DNA of 64,000 nt from Novosphingobium colocasiae (lineage in GTDB: Bacteria; Pseudomonadota; Alphaproteobacteria; Sphingomonadales; Sphingomonadaceae): positions 310,001 to 374,000 of the forward strand of contig NZ_BMZA01000002.1 of NCBI RefSeq assembly GCF_014652555.1, in the 5' to 3' direction. The notes under the pieces are model-generated. The model saw nothing but the letters and a program-made list of their open reading frames with translations. It was not told the DNA's origin and did no database searches. The position numbers were made by a program, and so were the translations under genes. Shown here piece after piece: positions 9,476-19,920 of this stretch; positions within the stretch are counted from its first letter, which is position 1; each line of letters begins with the position of its first letter.

Positions 9476-11815
9476 ATGCGGCACAAAGAACTGCGGATCG
9501 CTCTTGTCTGCTATGGCGGCATCAGCCTTGCGGTCTACATGCACGGCGTCACCAAGGAGATCTGGAAGGTTCTGCGCGCCAGCCGGGTCTTCTGGAACGA
9601 GGCCGACGGGCAATCCGCCACCGAACCGCCCGGCCCGTCCGAAGCGGTCTATCTCTCGCTCCTGCAAAAGCTGGAAACCGACAAGCGGCTGAAGCTGCGG
9701 GTGCTGGTCGATATCCTCGCCGGGGCGAGCGCGGGCGGGATCAACGGCGTGTTCCTGGCGCAGGCGATCCATAGCGGCCAATCGCTCGAACCGCTGACCG
9801 GGATGTGGCTCGAATGCGCCGATGTCGATGTCCTGCTCGATCCCGATGCGCGGCCGTGGTCGAAAGCCGCCAAGTTCTGGGCCGCGCCGATCGTGTCCGC
9901 GCTGCTGCACCGGCCGGGCAATGCCGTGAACGCCAGCGTCGCCCCCGAAACGCGCGAGGAAGTGCGCGAAAAGCTATCCCGGCTGATCCGCTCGCGCTGG
10001 TTCGAACCGCCGTTCAGCGGCATCGGCTTTTCACGCCTCCTGTGCCGCGCCCTGACCGCGATGGCGGCAGCGCCCGCCGGTGCCCCATTGCTGCCCGACC
10101 GTCATCCGATCGACCTGTCGGTCACCGCCACCGATTTCAAAGGCCATGCCCAGACCCTGCGCCTGCATTCGCCGGGGATCGTCGTTGAAAGCGAGCACCG
10201 CCTGCCGATCCGCTTCACCGCCCGCCACCGCCGGGCCGACACTGCGGACCAACTCGGCACGATCCCCGAACTGGTGTTCGCGGCGCGGGCCACCGCCAGC
10301 TTTCCCGGCGCTTTCCCGCCGCTCGAAATCGCCGAGATCGATCGACTAACCGCAGAAGCCGCGATACCCTGGCCGCAACGCGACGGCTTCCTGCAGCGAA
10401 TCATGCCCGAACACGCCCGCGCCGATGCCCTCGCCTCCGTCGCGCTGATCGACGGGTCGGTGCTGGTCAACGCGCCGTTCTCGGATGCGATGTCCGTGCT
10501 GCGCAACCGACCCGCGGCGCGCGAGGTCGATCGCCGCTTCGTCTACATCGATCCGACTCCCGAACGCGGGCGCAATGCCCAGCCCACGGCAGCTCGCGCA
10601 CCGGGGTTCTTCCCGGTCATCTTCGGCTCGCTCTCGGGCATTCCGCGTGAACAGCCGATCCGCGACAATCTCGAAGTGCTGGAGCGCCGTTCGCGCGAAG
10701 TGGCACGCCTGCGCAGCATCCTCGAAGCGCTGCGCCCCGATGTCGATGCGGCGGTGGAACGCCTGTTCGGCGGGGCCTTTTTCCTCGACTGGCCGACGCC
10801 CCGCCGCATTGCCGCCTGGCGCGCGCGGGCGCAGCAGCAGGCGTGGGAACAGGCGGGCTTTGCCTATCAGGGCTATGCGCAGGTCAAGTTTTCGGGCGTG
10901 GTATCGGCGCTGGCCAGGCTGGCGTTCGAGGCTGCCCCGCCGCACGACGGACTGAACCCCGAAGGCATCGCCCAGCGTCTGCACGCCTGGCTGGCGGCAT
11001 CGGGGCTTGATCGCCTGCGCGATCTGAAGGGGCCGTCCTCTGCTGGGATGGCGGCGTTTCTGCGGGCGCACGATCTCGATTTCCGCATCCGCCGCCTGCG
11101 CCTGCTGGCACGCCGGGTGACGCAGGACTGGGAGGACGAGCCCGGTGTGACCGACGCGGATCGCGACGAAGCGCGCGAGCGCATCTATGCGATGCTGGCC
11201 GTCTATCTGGCGCTGGAGCCGGCGGCAGGACTGGCCATCGATCTGACCGCGCCCGCCTCAAGCGTGATGGATGATCCCGGCGCATTTCTGGACCAGGTCG
11301 CCGCCGCTCGCGCGCTGGTAGAGCATGATGCCGAGATCGATGCGCGGCTGTGCGAGGCGCTGGCGATCATGCCGCCGCCGCTGCGCCGCCGCGTCCTGCT
11401 GACGTTCCTCGGCTTCCCGTTCTACGATACCGCCACCCTGCCCCTGTTCCGTGGCGAGGGTTTCAACGAGTTCGATCCGGTCAAGGTCGATCGCATCAGT
11501 CCGCAGGATTGCAACGCCATCCGCCCCGGCAAGGCCGCCGAAGCGCTGCGCGGGACTGAATTCTACAATTTCGGCGCATTCTTCAGCCGCGCCTATCGCG
11601 AAAACGATTACCTGTGGGGTCGGCTGCAAGGGGCGGAACGGATGATCGACCTCATCGCCTCGACGCTCGATCCCGTCCACGCGCTGAGCGCTGCGGAAAC
11701 GATGGCGTTCAAGAAGGCCGCCTTCCTCGCCATTCTGGAAGAGGAAGAAGGCAACCTGCGCACTGACCCCGCGCTGGTCGCGGGGATCAGGGGCGAGGTG
11801 GAGGCGATGGGGTAA
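9476..11815 (+). CDS. Patatin-like phospholipase family protein (patatin plus DUF3376)
   Basis: A 779-residue patatin-related protein. The nucleophile elbow GASAG sits at residues 83-87 (Ser85). A Gly-rich oxyanion segment VCYGGISLAVYMHG lies near the N-terminus, and the catalytic Asp of the Ser-Asp dyad is in LIDGS (about residue 326). The long C-terminal half matches the DUF3376-type extension of this bacterial family, which is far larger than a plain patatin of about 300 residues. It probably hydrolyses acyl esters of phospholipids; the substrate is unknown. No signal peptide is seen. ATG 9476 was chosen over an upstream ATG at 9407 because it places the conserved MRHKELRIALVCYGG at the N-terminus. 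Confidence 0.88.
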   Translation: MRHKELRIALVCYGGISLAVYMHGVTKEIWKVLRASRVFWNEADGQSATEPPGPSEAVYLSLLQKLETDKRLKLRVLVDILAGASAGGINGVFLAQAIHSGQSLEPLTGMWLECADVDVLLDPDARPWSKAAKFWAAPIVSALLHRPGNAVNASVAPETREEVREKLSRLIRSRWFEPPFSGIGFSRLLCRALTAMAAAPAGAPLLPDRHPIDLSVTATDFKGHAQTLRLHSPGIVVESEHRLPIRFTARHRRADTADQLGTIPELVFAARATASFPGAFPPLEIAEIDRLTAEAAIPWPQRDGFLQRIMPEHARADALASVALIDGSVLVNAPFSDAMSVLRNRPAAREVDRRFVYIDPTPERGRNAQPTAARAPGFFPVIFGSLSGIPREQPIRDNLEVLERRSREVARLRSILEALRPDVDAAVERLFGGAFFLDWPTPRRIAAWRARAQQQAWEQAGFAYQGYAQVKFSGVVSALARLAFEAAPPHDGLNPEGIAQRLHAWLAASGLDRLRDLKGPSSAGMAAFLRAHDLDFRIRRLRLLARRVTQDWEDEPGVTDADRDEARERIYAMLAVYLALEPAAGLAIDLTAPASSVMDDPGAFLDQVAAARALVEHDAEIDARLCEALAIMPPPLRRRVLLTFLGFPFYDTATLPLFRGEGFNEFDPVKVDRISPQDCNAIRPGKAAEALRGTEFYNFGAFFSRAYRENDYLWGRLQGAERMIDLIASTLDPVHALSAAETMAFKKAAFLAILEEEEGNLRTDPALVAGIRGEVEAMG

Positions 11816-11870
11816 TCTAGCAAGGGCAGGACCCGTTAGAATGCCGTGCGTTTAATCGACATCAGAAGTT

Positions 11871-11943
11871 CCGTTCGTATCGAGCGAAGTCGAGATACGT
11901 GAGCGCAGGGCAAGAGTGTCTCGACTTCGCTCGACACGAACGG
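11871..11943. repeat. Intergenic inverted repeat with 28-base arms
   Basis: Arms at 11871-11898 and 11916-11943 are reverse complements at 26 of 28 positions, with a 17-base loop. The core is TCGAGCGAAGTCGAGA. This is a widespread sphingomonad intergenic palindrome. It lies between the convergent patatin and dnaJ genes and could form a terminator-like hairpin for either. Confidence 0.8.
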
Positions 11944-12012
11944 AGGTTGATTCAGATTTCGCGGCTCACAAATACGATCGGGGCATCTGATTGAGCTTGA
12001 CCGCCCTCGCCA

Positions 12013-13143
12013 TTACTCCGTCAAGTCGTTCCACACATCCTTGATCCGGTCGAAGAAGCCCTTGGACTGCGGGCACTCGTCACCGGTTTCGGTATCCTGC
12101 AATTCGCGCAGCAATTCCTTCTGGCGGGCGGTGAGGCGAGTCGGCGTTTCGACCTGTATTTCGATCACCATGTCGCCGCGGCCCCGGCCCTGCAGCACCG
12201 GCATCCCGGCCCCGCGCTTGCGCAATTGCTTGCCCGACTGGATGCCGGCCGGAATATCAAGCTGGATTGCCTGCCCGTCGATGCCGGGCATCTCGATCGA
12301 TCCGCCGAGCGCCGCCGTGGTGAACGTGATCGGCACCCGCGTCAGCAGGGTCGTCCCGTCACGCTCGAATACCTTGTGGCGGCGGACGTGAAGGAAAATG
12401 TAAAGGTCGCCCGAGGGCGCGCCGTGCGGGCCCGCCTCGCCCTTGCCCGAAAGCCGGATGCGGGTGCCCGAATCGACGCCGGGCGGGATCGTCACTTCCA
12501 GCGTCTGCGGCCGATCCACGCGGCCCTCGCCGCCGCAGGCGCGGCACGGCCGTTCGATCACCTCGCCCCGGCCGTGGCAGGTGGGGCAGGCACGCTCGAC
12601 GACGAAGAAACCCTGCTGGGCTCGGACCTTGCCGTGGCCGTTACAGGTGCCACAGCGCGAACGGCCGGTGCCCGGTTCGGACCCCGACCCGGAACACGGC
12701 TCGCAGGTTTGCGAGACTTCGATGGTGATTTCGGTGTCCTTGCCATGGAACGCCTCGTCCAGGCTGACTTCCATGTCATAGCGCAAGTCCGCGCCGCGCC
12801 GCGCCTGCTGGCGGCCGCCGCCGCCAAAGGCGCTGCCGAAGATCGATTCGAAGATATCACCGATGTCGCCGAATTCGGCGCCCATCCCGCCTTGGCCACC
12901 ACCGCCCATGCCCTGCTGGAACGCGGCATGGCCGAAGCGGTCATAAGCGGCGCGCTTCTGCGGGTCCTTGAGACAATCGTATGCCTCGTTGATCTGCTTG
13001 AAGCGGCTTTCGGAATCCTTGCAGCCCGGATTCTTGTCCGGGTGATAGCGCATGGCGAGCCGGCGGTAGGACGACTTGAGCGTCTTGTCGTCAGCAGTGC
13101 GCTCGACTTCGAGCAGTTCGTAATAGTCGATTTCAGTGCTCAA
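12013..13143 (-). CDS. dnaJ: Molecular chaperone DnaJ
   Basis: Hsp40 co-chaperone of DnaK. Domains in order: J domain (residues about 5-70, HPD motif in RYHPDKNPGC), Gly/Phe-rich linker (about 75-110), a zinc-finger domain with four CxxCxGxG repeats (CEPCSGSG, CGTCNGHG, CPTCHGRG, CRACGGEG), and C-terminal substrate-binding beta domains. The length of 376 is normal. The only in-frame start is a TTG at 13143, because an 8-bp tandem duplication (13135-13150) has shifted the ATG at 13151 out of frame; that ATG now reads only three codons to a TGA. It follows dnaK on the same strand. Confidence 0.96.
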   Translation of the reverse strand: MSTEIDYYELLEVERTADDKTLKSSYRRLAMRYHPDKNPGCKDSESRFKQINEAYDCLKDPQKRAAYDRFGHAAFQQGMGGGGQGGMGAEFGDIGDIFESIFGSAFGGGGRQQARRGADLRYDMEVSLDEAFHGKDTEITIEVSQTCEPCSGSGSEPGTGRSRCGTCNGHGKVRAQQGFFVVERACPTCHGRGEVIERPCRACGGEGRVDRPQTLEVTIPPGVDSGTRIRLSGKGEAGPHGAPSGDLYIFLHVRRHKVFERDGTTLLTRVPITFTTAALGGSIEMPGIDGQAIQLDIPAGIQSGKQLRKRGAGMPVLQGRGRGDMVIEIQVETPTRLTARQKELLRELQDTETGDECPQSKGFFDRIKDVWNDLTE

Positions 13144-13150
13144 GTGCTCA
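13135..13150. repeat. 8-bp tandem duplication at the dnaJ start codon
   Basis: AGTGCTCA occurs twice back to back (13135-13142 and 13143-13150). On the minus strand this reads A-TGAGCACT-TGAGCACT-GAAATC. Removing one copy restores ATG AGC ACT GAA ATC, a canonical dnaJ start in frame with the J domain. With both copies the ATG is followed by a TGA after two codons, and translation must use TTG. Confidence 0.85.
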
Positions 13151-13165
13151 TCCCCAATAAACCCT

Positions 13166-13253
13166 CGTCACCCCCGCGAAGGCGGGGGCCCATCTCATAC
13201 CGTTCCGTTCATCGCAGGTCGGAAGATGGGTTCCCGCCTTCGCGGGAATGACG
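13166..13253. repeat. Sphingomonad intergenic inverted repeat between dnaK and dnaJ
   Basis: Arms of about 30 bases at 13166-13195 and 13224-13253 are imperfect reverse complements. Each contains the palindromic core CCCGCGAAGGCGGG. The class is common between sphingomonad genes. Sitting inside the dnaK-dnaJ transcript, it could attenuate or stabilise the dnaJ mRNA. Confidence 0.8.
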
Positions 13254-13279
13254 ATCATGGTTTATCTCCGTTGGCTGGA

Positions 13280-15187
<1,908 letters not shown>

Positions 15188-15379
15188 TAATCCTGTTCCT
15201 TGCGTCCTGCTGTGACACCGCGCGGATCGCCTCCCCCATGCGAGGCAAGGCGGCTTGGCGGCTCGGTGACGTTCAAGTCGTCGAGGCGCATATAGGAGCG
15301 GTTTTGCTTGGAACAAGACCGTTCAGGTGGCATGACGCGGGCGAATTCGGGACAGATATTTGCCGAGGAAGGATAGCCT

Positions 15380-15964
15380 GTGAACAACCTGTGGAAACCG
15401 CGGCGGACCGCGCCTTTCGCCCTGTCGCTGGCGGCTGCGCTCACGCTGGCCGCCTGCAGCAAGACGCCCGAGGCGACCGATAGCGGTGCAGCCACTGCCG
15501 CGCCGGACACCACGCCGGTTGCCGGACCCGATGCCAAGCCGGGCATTGCCGTGAGCGACGGCAAGCTGGTGCTGCCGGCCGTTCCCGGGCGGCCGGGGGT
15601 GGTCTATTTCACCGTCCGCAACGGTGGCCCCGGCGCGGCGACGCTGGCCGGCGTCGATGTCAGCGGCGCAGGCCGGGCCGAAATCCACAAGACCGATGGC
15701 GGCACGATGAGCGCGGTCAAGGAACTGCAACTGGAACCGGGCGCGGATGTGACGTTCGCACCGGGCGGCCTGCATGTGATGGTGTTCGACCTCGATCCCA
15801 AGCTCAAGAGCGGCGGCGCGGCCGAACTGACCCTGACCTTCGCAGATGGCGACAAGGCTTCGTTGCCGCTGACAGTTTCGGCGATGGGCGAAGACAGCGG
15901 CGGCATGGCCGGCCATGACATGAGCGGCCACGACATGGGCAGCATGGAAGGCATGACCCACTGA
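15380..15964 (+). CDS. Copper chaperone PCu(A)C-like lipoprotein
   Basis: A 194-residue periplasmic lipoprotein with a signal peptide and lipobox LAAC (Cys26). It has a PCu(A)C (DUF461) domain with the copper motif: His-x6-Met, then Met-x21-His-x-Met (HKTDGGTM ... LHVMVFD). The first spacing is shorter than the classical His-x10-Met. A His/Met-rich tail (GHDMSGHDMGSMEGMTH) adds further likely Cu(I) ligands. The family delivers copper to the CuA site of cytochrome oxidase. The GTG start is preceded by GAGGAAGGA. It is divergent from dnaK, and the next gene may be translationally coupled to it. Confidence 0.88.
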   Translation: MNNLWKPRRTAPFALSLAAALTLAACSKTPEATDSGAATAAPDTTPVAGPDAKPGIAVSDGKLVLPAVPGRPGVVYFTVRNGGPGAATLAGVDVSGAGRAEIHKTDGGTMSAVKELQLEPGADVTFAPGGLHVMVFDLDPKLKSGGAAELTLTFADGDKASLPLTVSAMGEDSGGMAGHDMSGHDMGSMEGMTH

Positions 15965-16038
15965 CCGATCGGAAGACAAGCTGCCCGGCGGGCAAGGAAC
16001 GCGCCCTGACGGCGGGGGAGCGTTGGCTGGTCGGCGAG

Positions 16039-16449
16039 GTGTTCGGGGCGGCGGTGGATTGCGATCCGGTGCGGATTCGCCGTCGCCGCTGGTTTCCGCT
16101 GCAACCGGTGCGCACGGTGATGGCCCCGTGCGGCCACCTGCACTTCCACCCCGCCTCGCCGCTATACCACGATGATTTCGCGGACGCCGGTCTGGGCGCG
16201 CAGGGGCTGTTCATCCACGAAATGGTTCACGTCTGGCAGGCGCAGACGCGCGGGCGCTATTATCTGCCGCTCATGCGCCATCCGTGGAGCCGTTATGACT
16301 ATGCGCTGCGGCCCGGCTGGGCGCTGCAGCGATACGGCATCGAACAGCAGGCTGAAATCGTCCGCCATGTCTTCCTGATGCAGCGCGGCGTGACGATCCC
16401 CGGCGCGCCGCCGCTGGCCAGCTATGCGGGCATCCTGCCGTTTCCCTGA
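16039..16449 (+). CDS. vgr-related family protein with HExxH motif
   Basis: A 136-residue protein from this GTG. It resembles the small 'vgr related protein' family of sphingomonads. It contains HEMVHVWQ (about residues 60-67), a HExxH zinc-peptidase-like motif, and a conserved Tyr/Arg-rich segment (YDYALRPG). No signal peptide is evident. The coding frame stays open upstream to 15961, and the upstream residues (ALTAGERWLVGEVFGAAVD) look like genuine family sequence, but no ATG, GTG or TTG exists there. A CTG at 15961, preceded by GGAAGG nine bases upstream and overlapping the previous stop, may be the true start. Peptidase activity is unproven. Confidence 0.7.
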   Translation: MFGAAVDCDPVRIRRRRWFPLQPVRTVMAPCGHLHFHPASPLYHDDFADAGLGAQGLFIHEMVHVWQAQTRGRYYLPLMRHPWSRYDYALRPGWALQRYGIEQQAEIVRHVFLMQRGVTIPGAPPLASYAGILPFP

Positions 16450-16462
16450 TCCGGACAACGAA

Positions 16463-16493
16463 ACGGCCGGACATCGCGACGATGGCCGGCCGT
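16463..16493. terminator. Bidirectional terminator-like hairpin
   Basis: An inverted repeat pairs ACGGCCGG with CCGGCCGT and inner CATCG with CGATG around a CGA loop. It lies between the convergent vgr-related and glycine-zipper genes. A short T-rich stretch follows on the minus strand only. Confidence 0.6.
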
Positions 16494-16517
16494 AGCGTCG
16501 TTAGCAAGTGCCGTTGA

Positions 16518-16775
16518 TCAGCAATCGCGGTCCCAGTAGCGGCGGCCGTCGCGGTCATAGCGGTAGCAGCCATCATGCTTCTTGGCGGTCGATCCGGCGA
16601 CGGCACCGGCCGCCGCGCCGATCGCGGCACCCGTACCAACATCGCCGCCGGTCACTGCACCGATACCAGCGCCCAGCGCGCCGCCAGCGAGGGCGCCTTC
16701 ACCGGCATAGTTGCTGGCGCAGCCGGCCACGCTGAAGGCGGCGGCTGCGGCGAGGGGAAGAATAAGCTTGCGCAT
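16518..16775 (-). CDS. Glycine-zipper 2TM-domain lipoprotein
   Basis: An 85-residue protein with a lipoprotein signal peptide (MRKLILPLAAAAAFSVAGC; lipobox VAGC, Cys19). A glycine-zipper segment follows (GALAGGALGAGIGAVTGG and GAAIGAAAGAVAGS, about residues 27-60), then a short charged tail (YRYDRDGRRYWDRDC). The pattern matches the YMGG/Gly-zipper family found in outer-membrane lipoproteins. The role is unknown; Gly zippers pack helices in membranes. The ATG at 16775 directly precedes the signal peptide and was preferred to an upstream in-frame start. Confidence 0.8.
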   Translation of the reverse strand: MRKLILPLAAAAAFSVAGCASNYAGEGALAGGALGAGIGAVTGGDVGTGAAIGAAAGAVAGSTAKKHDGCYRYDRDGRRYWDRDC

Positions 16776-16933
16776 GAGGTATCTCCGAAGGGCTTGTATG
16801 CCCGGATCAACGGCGCAACGGGCCCCATGTTCCCCTTTTCGCAACGATCCATCTCTTGACGACCACCGCTCGACCGCCACTCGGTCCGTAGCCGTTTAAC
16901 CGGGCGGCAGGAAAATCGCGGTAGAGAACGGGC

Positions 16934-17377
16934 ATGAACGCCCCGACTCCGATCAAGCCGTCAACCGGAACAGACGCCTTTCACCGTCAAAGGAGCCGCT
17001 GCATCGACGCCTTCGCGACGGCCGAGGCTGCCGTCGTCCGCTTGCTCTACCAGTTCGGAGAAATCGGCGGCACCAAGCCTATTGCGGCGAAGTGTGCTGC
17101 TCTGGGTTTGGTGAAGGCTTCGCCGACATACACCAAGCAGCGCAAGCTGGCGATCGAAAAGCTATTGACCGCGCTGGAAGAGTTTCTGCCCACCCGCGCA
17201 GATATGGCACATAGCCGAATGCAGATCATCGATTTGGACGGAGTCAAGCACGCGCGCTTCGTCAACAGCGCGGCGACCGTTTTGCCCTTCCCGCCGTGCC
17301 GATTGCTGAGCTTTGATCAGATGCGGGAGCTGACCCGGCGTGTCGAGGACATCGCCGGGCAACTCGAAACAGCGTAG
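16934..17377 (+). CDS. Hypothetical protein, 147 residues
   Basis: I do not recognise this protein. It is soluble-looking, has no signal peptide or membrane segment, and is mostly helical: a basic N-terminal region (FHRQRSRCIDAFATAEAAVV), a central GTKPIAAKCAALG stretch, and a C-terminal helix (MRELTRRVEDIAGQLE). Base and codon use are somewhat less GC-rich than the flanking genes, hinting at accessory origin. It is convergent with grpE, with only 2 bases between the stops. The open frame with an ATG and no overlap with neighbours supports it being real. Confidence 0.6.
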   Translation: MNAPTPIKPSTGTDAFHRQRSRCIDAFATAEAAVVRLLYQFGEIGGTKPIAAKCAALGLVKASPTYTKQRKLAIEKLLTALEEFLPTRADMAHSRMQIIDLDGVKHARFVNSAATVLPFPPCRLLSFDQMRELTRRVEDIAGQLETA

Positions 17378-17379
17378 CC

Positions 17380-17949
17380 TCAGTCCGGCTTCTTCGCCAC
17401 TGCCACCATTGCCGGGCGCAGCAGGCGGTCCTTGATCATGTAGCCGGCCTGGAGTTCCTGGATGACCGTGCCCGGCTCGGCATCGGCCGAGGGCATTTCG
17501 ATCATCGCCTGGTGCTGGTTGGGGTCAAGCGGCAGGCCCATCGCGGCGATGCGGGTGATGCCGTGGCTGGCGAAGACCTTCTCGATCTCGCGCCCGGTCG
17601 CCTCGATGCCGGCGACGAGGTTCTTCATCTTGTCATCCTCGCGCAGGTCCGCCGGGATCGACGACAGCGCGCGCGCCAGGTTGTCGGATACCGACAGGAT
17701 ATCGCGGGCAAAACTGGTCGCGGCATACGTGCGGGTATCGGCGATGTCCTTTTCCAGCCGGCGGCGCACGTTCTGGGTTTCGGCGCGGGCATAGAGCATG
17801 TCCTGCTTCGCGATCTCCAGTTCCTCGCGCAGCCGCGCGACTTCATCGCCCGGCTTTTCGATCAGGTCTTCCGGCACGCCCCTGAGTTCCTCGGCCACCG
17901 CCGCGTCCACGGCCTTGTCTTCTGATGGCTGCGTCTTGTCGTCAGTCAT
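17380..17949 (-). CDS. grpE: Nucleotide exchange factor GrpE
   Basis: A 189-residue co-chaperone that releases ADP from DnaK. An acidic N-terminal region is followed by a long coiled coil (about residues 40-90, EVARLREELEIAKQDMLYARAETQNVRRRLEKD). The C-terminal beta domain has the GrpE motif GMPLDPNQHQAM-like segment (here GLPLDPNQHQAMIEMP) and TVIQELQAGYMIKDRLLRPAMV. The ATG at 17949 (MTDDKTQ) gives the expected length. It sits 19 bases downstream of hrcA on the same strand, the common hrcA-grpE operon. Confidence 0.95.
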   Translation of the reverse strand: MTDDKTQPSEDKAVDAAVAEELRGVPEDLIEKPGDEVARLREELEIAKQDMLYARAETQNVRRRLEKDIADTRTYAATSFARDILSVSDNLARALSSIPADLREDDKMKNLVAGIEATGREIEKVFASHGITRIAAMGLPLDPNQHQAMIEMPSADAEPGTVIQELQAGYMIKDRLLRPAMVAVAKKPD

Positions 17950-17968
17950 GTCTGTCTTGTTTTCCAGC

Positions 17969-19006
17969 TTATCGGATGAGTTTGCCCAGGCTGCGGGCTG
18001 TGAAATCCACCATGGGGACGACGCGCGCATAATTCAACCGCGTCGGCCCGATCACCCCCACCACGCCGACCACCCTGCCCTCGCGGTCGCGATAGGGCGA
18101 GGCGATGACCGACGAGCCAGACAGCGCGAACAGCCGGTTCTCCGAACCGATGAAAATGCGCGTCGATTCCGCCTCGCGCGCCATGTCGAGCAGGTCGGCG
18201 ACGGATTGCTTGTTCTCCAGATCGTCCAGCAGGGAGCGCACCCGTTCAAGGTCGGAGATCGCCGTCTCGTCCAGCAGGTTGGCCTGGCCGCGCACGATCA
18301 GCACCGGCCGGTGCAGCGTGTCCTGCGTCCACACCGCCAGCCCGCGTTCCACCAGATCCCGGCTCGCCGCATCGAGCGCGGTCCGTCCTGAGGCGATCGC
18401 CGCCCGCATCGCCCGCCCGGCTTCGGACAGCGTGCGCCCGCCGAGGTGCGCGGAGATATAGTTCGATGCTTCCTCCAGCGCGCCGGGCGGCAGGTCCGGC
18501 GGCAGGTCCAGCACCCGGTTCTCCACCGCACCATCCTCGCCCACCAGCACCGCCAGTGCCCGGCCGGGGGCCAGCGGCACCAGTTGCAGATGAACCAGTC
18601 GCGGCTCGCGCCGGGGCACCATGACCACGCCCGCGCCGGACGAAAGACTGGAGAGCAGCGCACTCGTCGCCTCCAGCGCCGCCTCCACCGGCCCCGGCGC
18701 GGCGATCCGCTGCTCAATCACGGCGCGCTCTTCCGCTGTCGGCTCGGCCACCTGCATGATCCCGTCCACGAACAGGCGCAGGCCCGCCTCAGTTGGCAGC
18801 CGCCCGGCGCTGGTATGCGGCGCGGCCAGCAGCCCCAGCCCTTCCAGATCGGCCAGTACTGACCGGATCGACGCCGAAGACAGCCCCATCCCCGCCGTCA
18901 GCGCCTTGGACCCCATCGGCGTCCCGTTTTCGAGATAGCCTTCGACGACGAGCCGGAAAATCTCGCGCGCGCGACTGGTCAGTTCGGTGATGGGTGGTGT
19001 GGGCAT
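17969..19006 (-). CDS. hrcA: Heat-inducible transcriptional repressor HrcA
   Basis: A 345-residue repressor that normally binds CIRCE palindromes upstream of chaperone genes. The N-terminal winged helix (residues about 1-90) includes the recognition segment GMGLSSASIRSVLADLEGLGLL. A GAF-like regulatory domain follows, ending with GVVGVIGPTRLNYARVVPMVDF, a strong family signature. It is the first gene of hrcA-grpE and is divergent from rph. No TTAGCACTC/GAGTGCTAA-type CIRCE is visible in this promoter or in front of dnaK, so its targets (typically groESL) are presumably elsewhere. Confidence 0.96.
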   Translation of the reverse strand: MPTPPITELTSRAREIFRLVVEGYLENGTPMGSKALTAGMGLSSASIRSVLADLEGLGLLAAPHTSAGRLPTEAGLRLFVDGIMQVAEPTAEERAVIEQRIAAPGPVEAALEATSALLSSLSSGAGVVMVPRREPRLVHLQLVPLAPGRALAVLVGEDGAVENRVLDLPPDLPPGALEEASNYISAHLGGRTLSEAGRAMRAAIASGRTALDAASRDLVERGLAVWTQDTLHRPVLIVRGQANLLDETAISDLERVRSLLDDLENKQSVADLLDMAREAESTRIFIGSENRLFALSGSSVIASPYRDREGRVVGVVGVIGPTRLNYARVVPMVDFTARSLGKLIR

Positions 19007-19091
19007 ATGCCCTGCAATTTAGGCAAAGCCCTTGCGGTCACAAGCCTGATCGGCGAAAGCGCCGCGCATAACCCACGTTCAAGGAAATCCC

Positions 19092-19808
19092 ATGCGACCT
19101 TCCGGCCGCGCGCCCGACGAGATGCGCGTTATCGACATCCAGACCGGTTTCACCAAGCACGCGGAAGGTTCGGTGCTCGTTTCCTTCGGCGATACGCGGG
19201 TGCTGGTCACCGCTTCGGTCGAGGAAAAGGTCCCGCCGTTCCTGCGCGGCAAGGGCGAAGGCTGGGTTACAGCGGAGTATTCCATGCTGCCCCGCGCCAC
19301 TCACACGCGCGGTTCGCGTGAAGCCGCCAAGGGCAAGCAATCGGGCCGCACGCAGGAAATCCAGCGTCTGATCGGCCGTTCGTTGCGCGCCGTGGTTGAT
19401 ATGAAGAAGCTGGGCGAACGCCAGATCGTCCTCGATTGCGACGTGATCCAGGCCGATGGCGGGACCCGCACCGCCTCGATCTCGGGCGCCTGGGTCGCGC
19501 TGCGTCTCGCGGTCGACAAGCTGATCGCCGAGGGCAAGATCAAGGACGATCCGATCCAGGCCCGCGTCGCCGCGATCTCCTGCGGCATCTGCGATGGCAC
19601 CCCGGTGCTTGATCTCGATTATATCGAGGACAGCTCTGCCGATGCCGATGCCAACTTCGTGCTGATCGAAGGCGGCCAGATCGCCGAAGTGCAGGCCACC
19701 GCCGAAGGCGCGACTTATGACGAAGAAGGCCTCCTGCGTCTCCTCCGCCTCGCCCGCATCGGCTGCGAGCGCGTGTTCGCGGCGCAGGGTGCCGCGACCG
19801 GGCGGTGA
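19092..19808 (+). CDS. rph: Ribonuclease PH
   Basis: Phosphorolytic 3'-5' exoribonuclease that trims tRNA 3' ends; it acts as a hexamer. The 238-residue length is standard. Signatures present: [11 protein letters not shown] at the N-terminus, [31 protein letters not shown] and [23 protein letters not shown]. The Shine-Dalgarno AAGGAAA precedes the ATG. It is divergent from hrcA and followed by rdgB, a pairing found in many proteobacteria; a palindromic repeat separates the two here. Confidence 0.97.
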   Translation: MRPSGRAPDEMRVIDIQTGFTKHAEGSVLVSFGDTRVLVTASVEEKVPPFLRGKGEGWVTAEYSMLPRATHTRGSREAAKGKQSGRTQEIQRLIGRSLRAVVDMKKLGERQIVLDCDVIQADGGTRTASISGAWVALRLAVDKLIAEGKIKDDPIQARVAAISCGICDGTPVLDLDYIEDSSADADANFVLIEGGQIAEVQATAEGATYDEEGLLRLLRLARIGCERVFAAQGAATGR

Positions 19809-19814
19809 TCCGGA

Positions 19815-19918
19815 GGCCCACCCCCAGCCCCTCCCGCGAGCGGGAGGGGAGCGAGGCTTGTGAGCGCAGCGAACCAGCCGCAGCGGGGTGGGCTGGTGCG
19901 CCCTTCGCGGGAATGACG
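19815..19918. repeat. Composite palindromic repeat between rph and rdgB
   Basis: The spacer holds a hairpin CCCTCCCGCGAGCGGGAGGG, complementary CCCACCCC/GGGGTGGG blocks, and a TTCGCGGGAATGACG end. The last piece matches the right arm of the dnaK-dnaJ repeat at 13236-13253. It looks like two sphingomonad repeat types joined together, ending immediately before the rdgB start. Confidence 0.65.
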
Positions 19919-19920
19919 AC

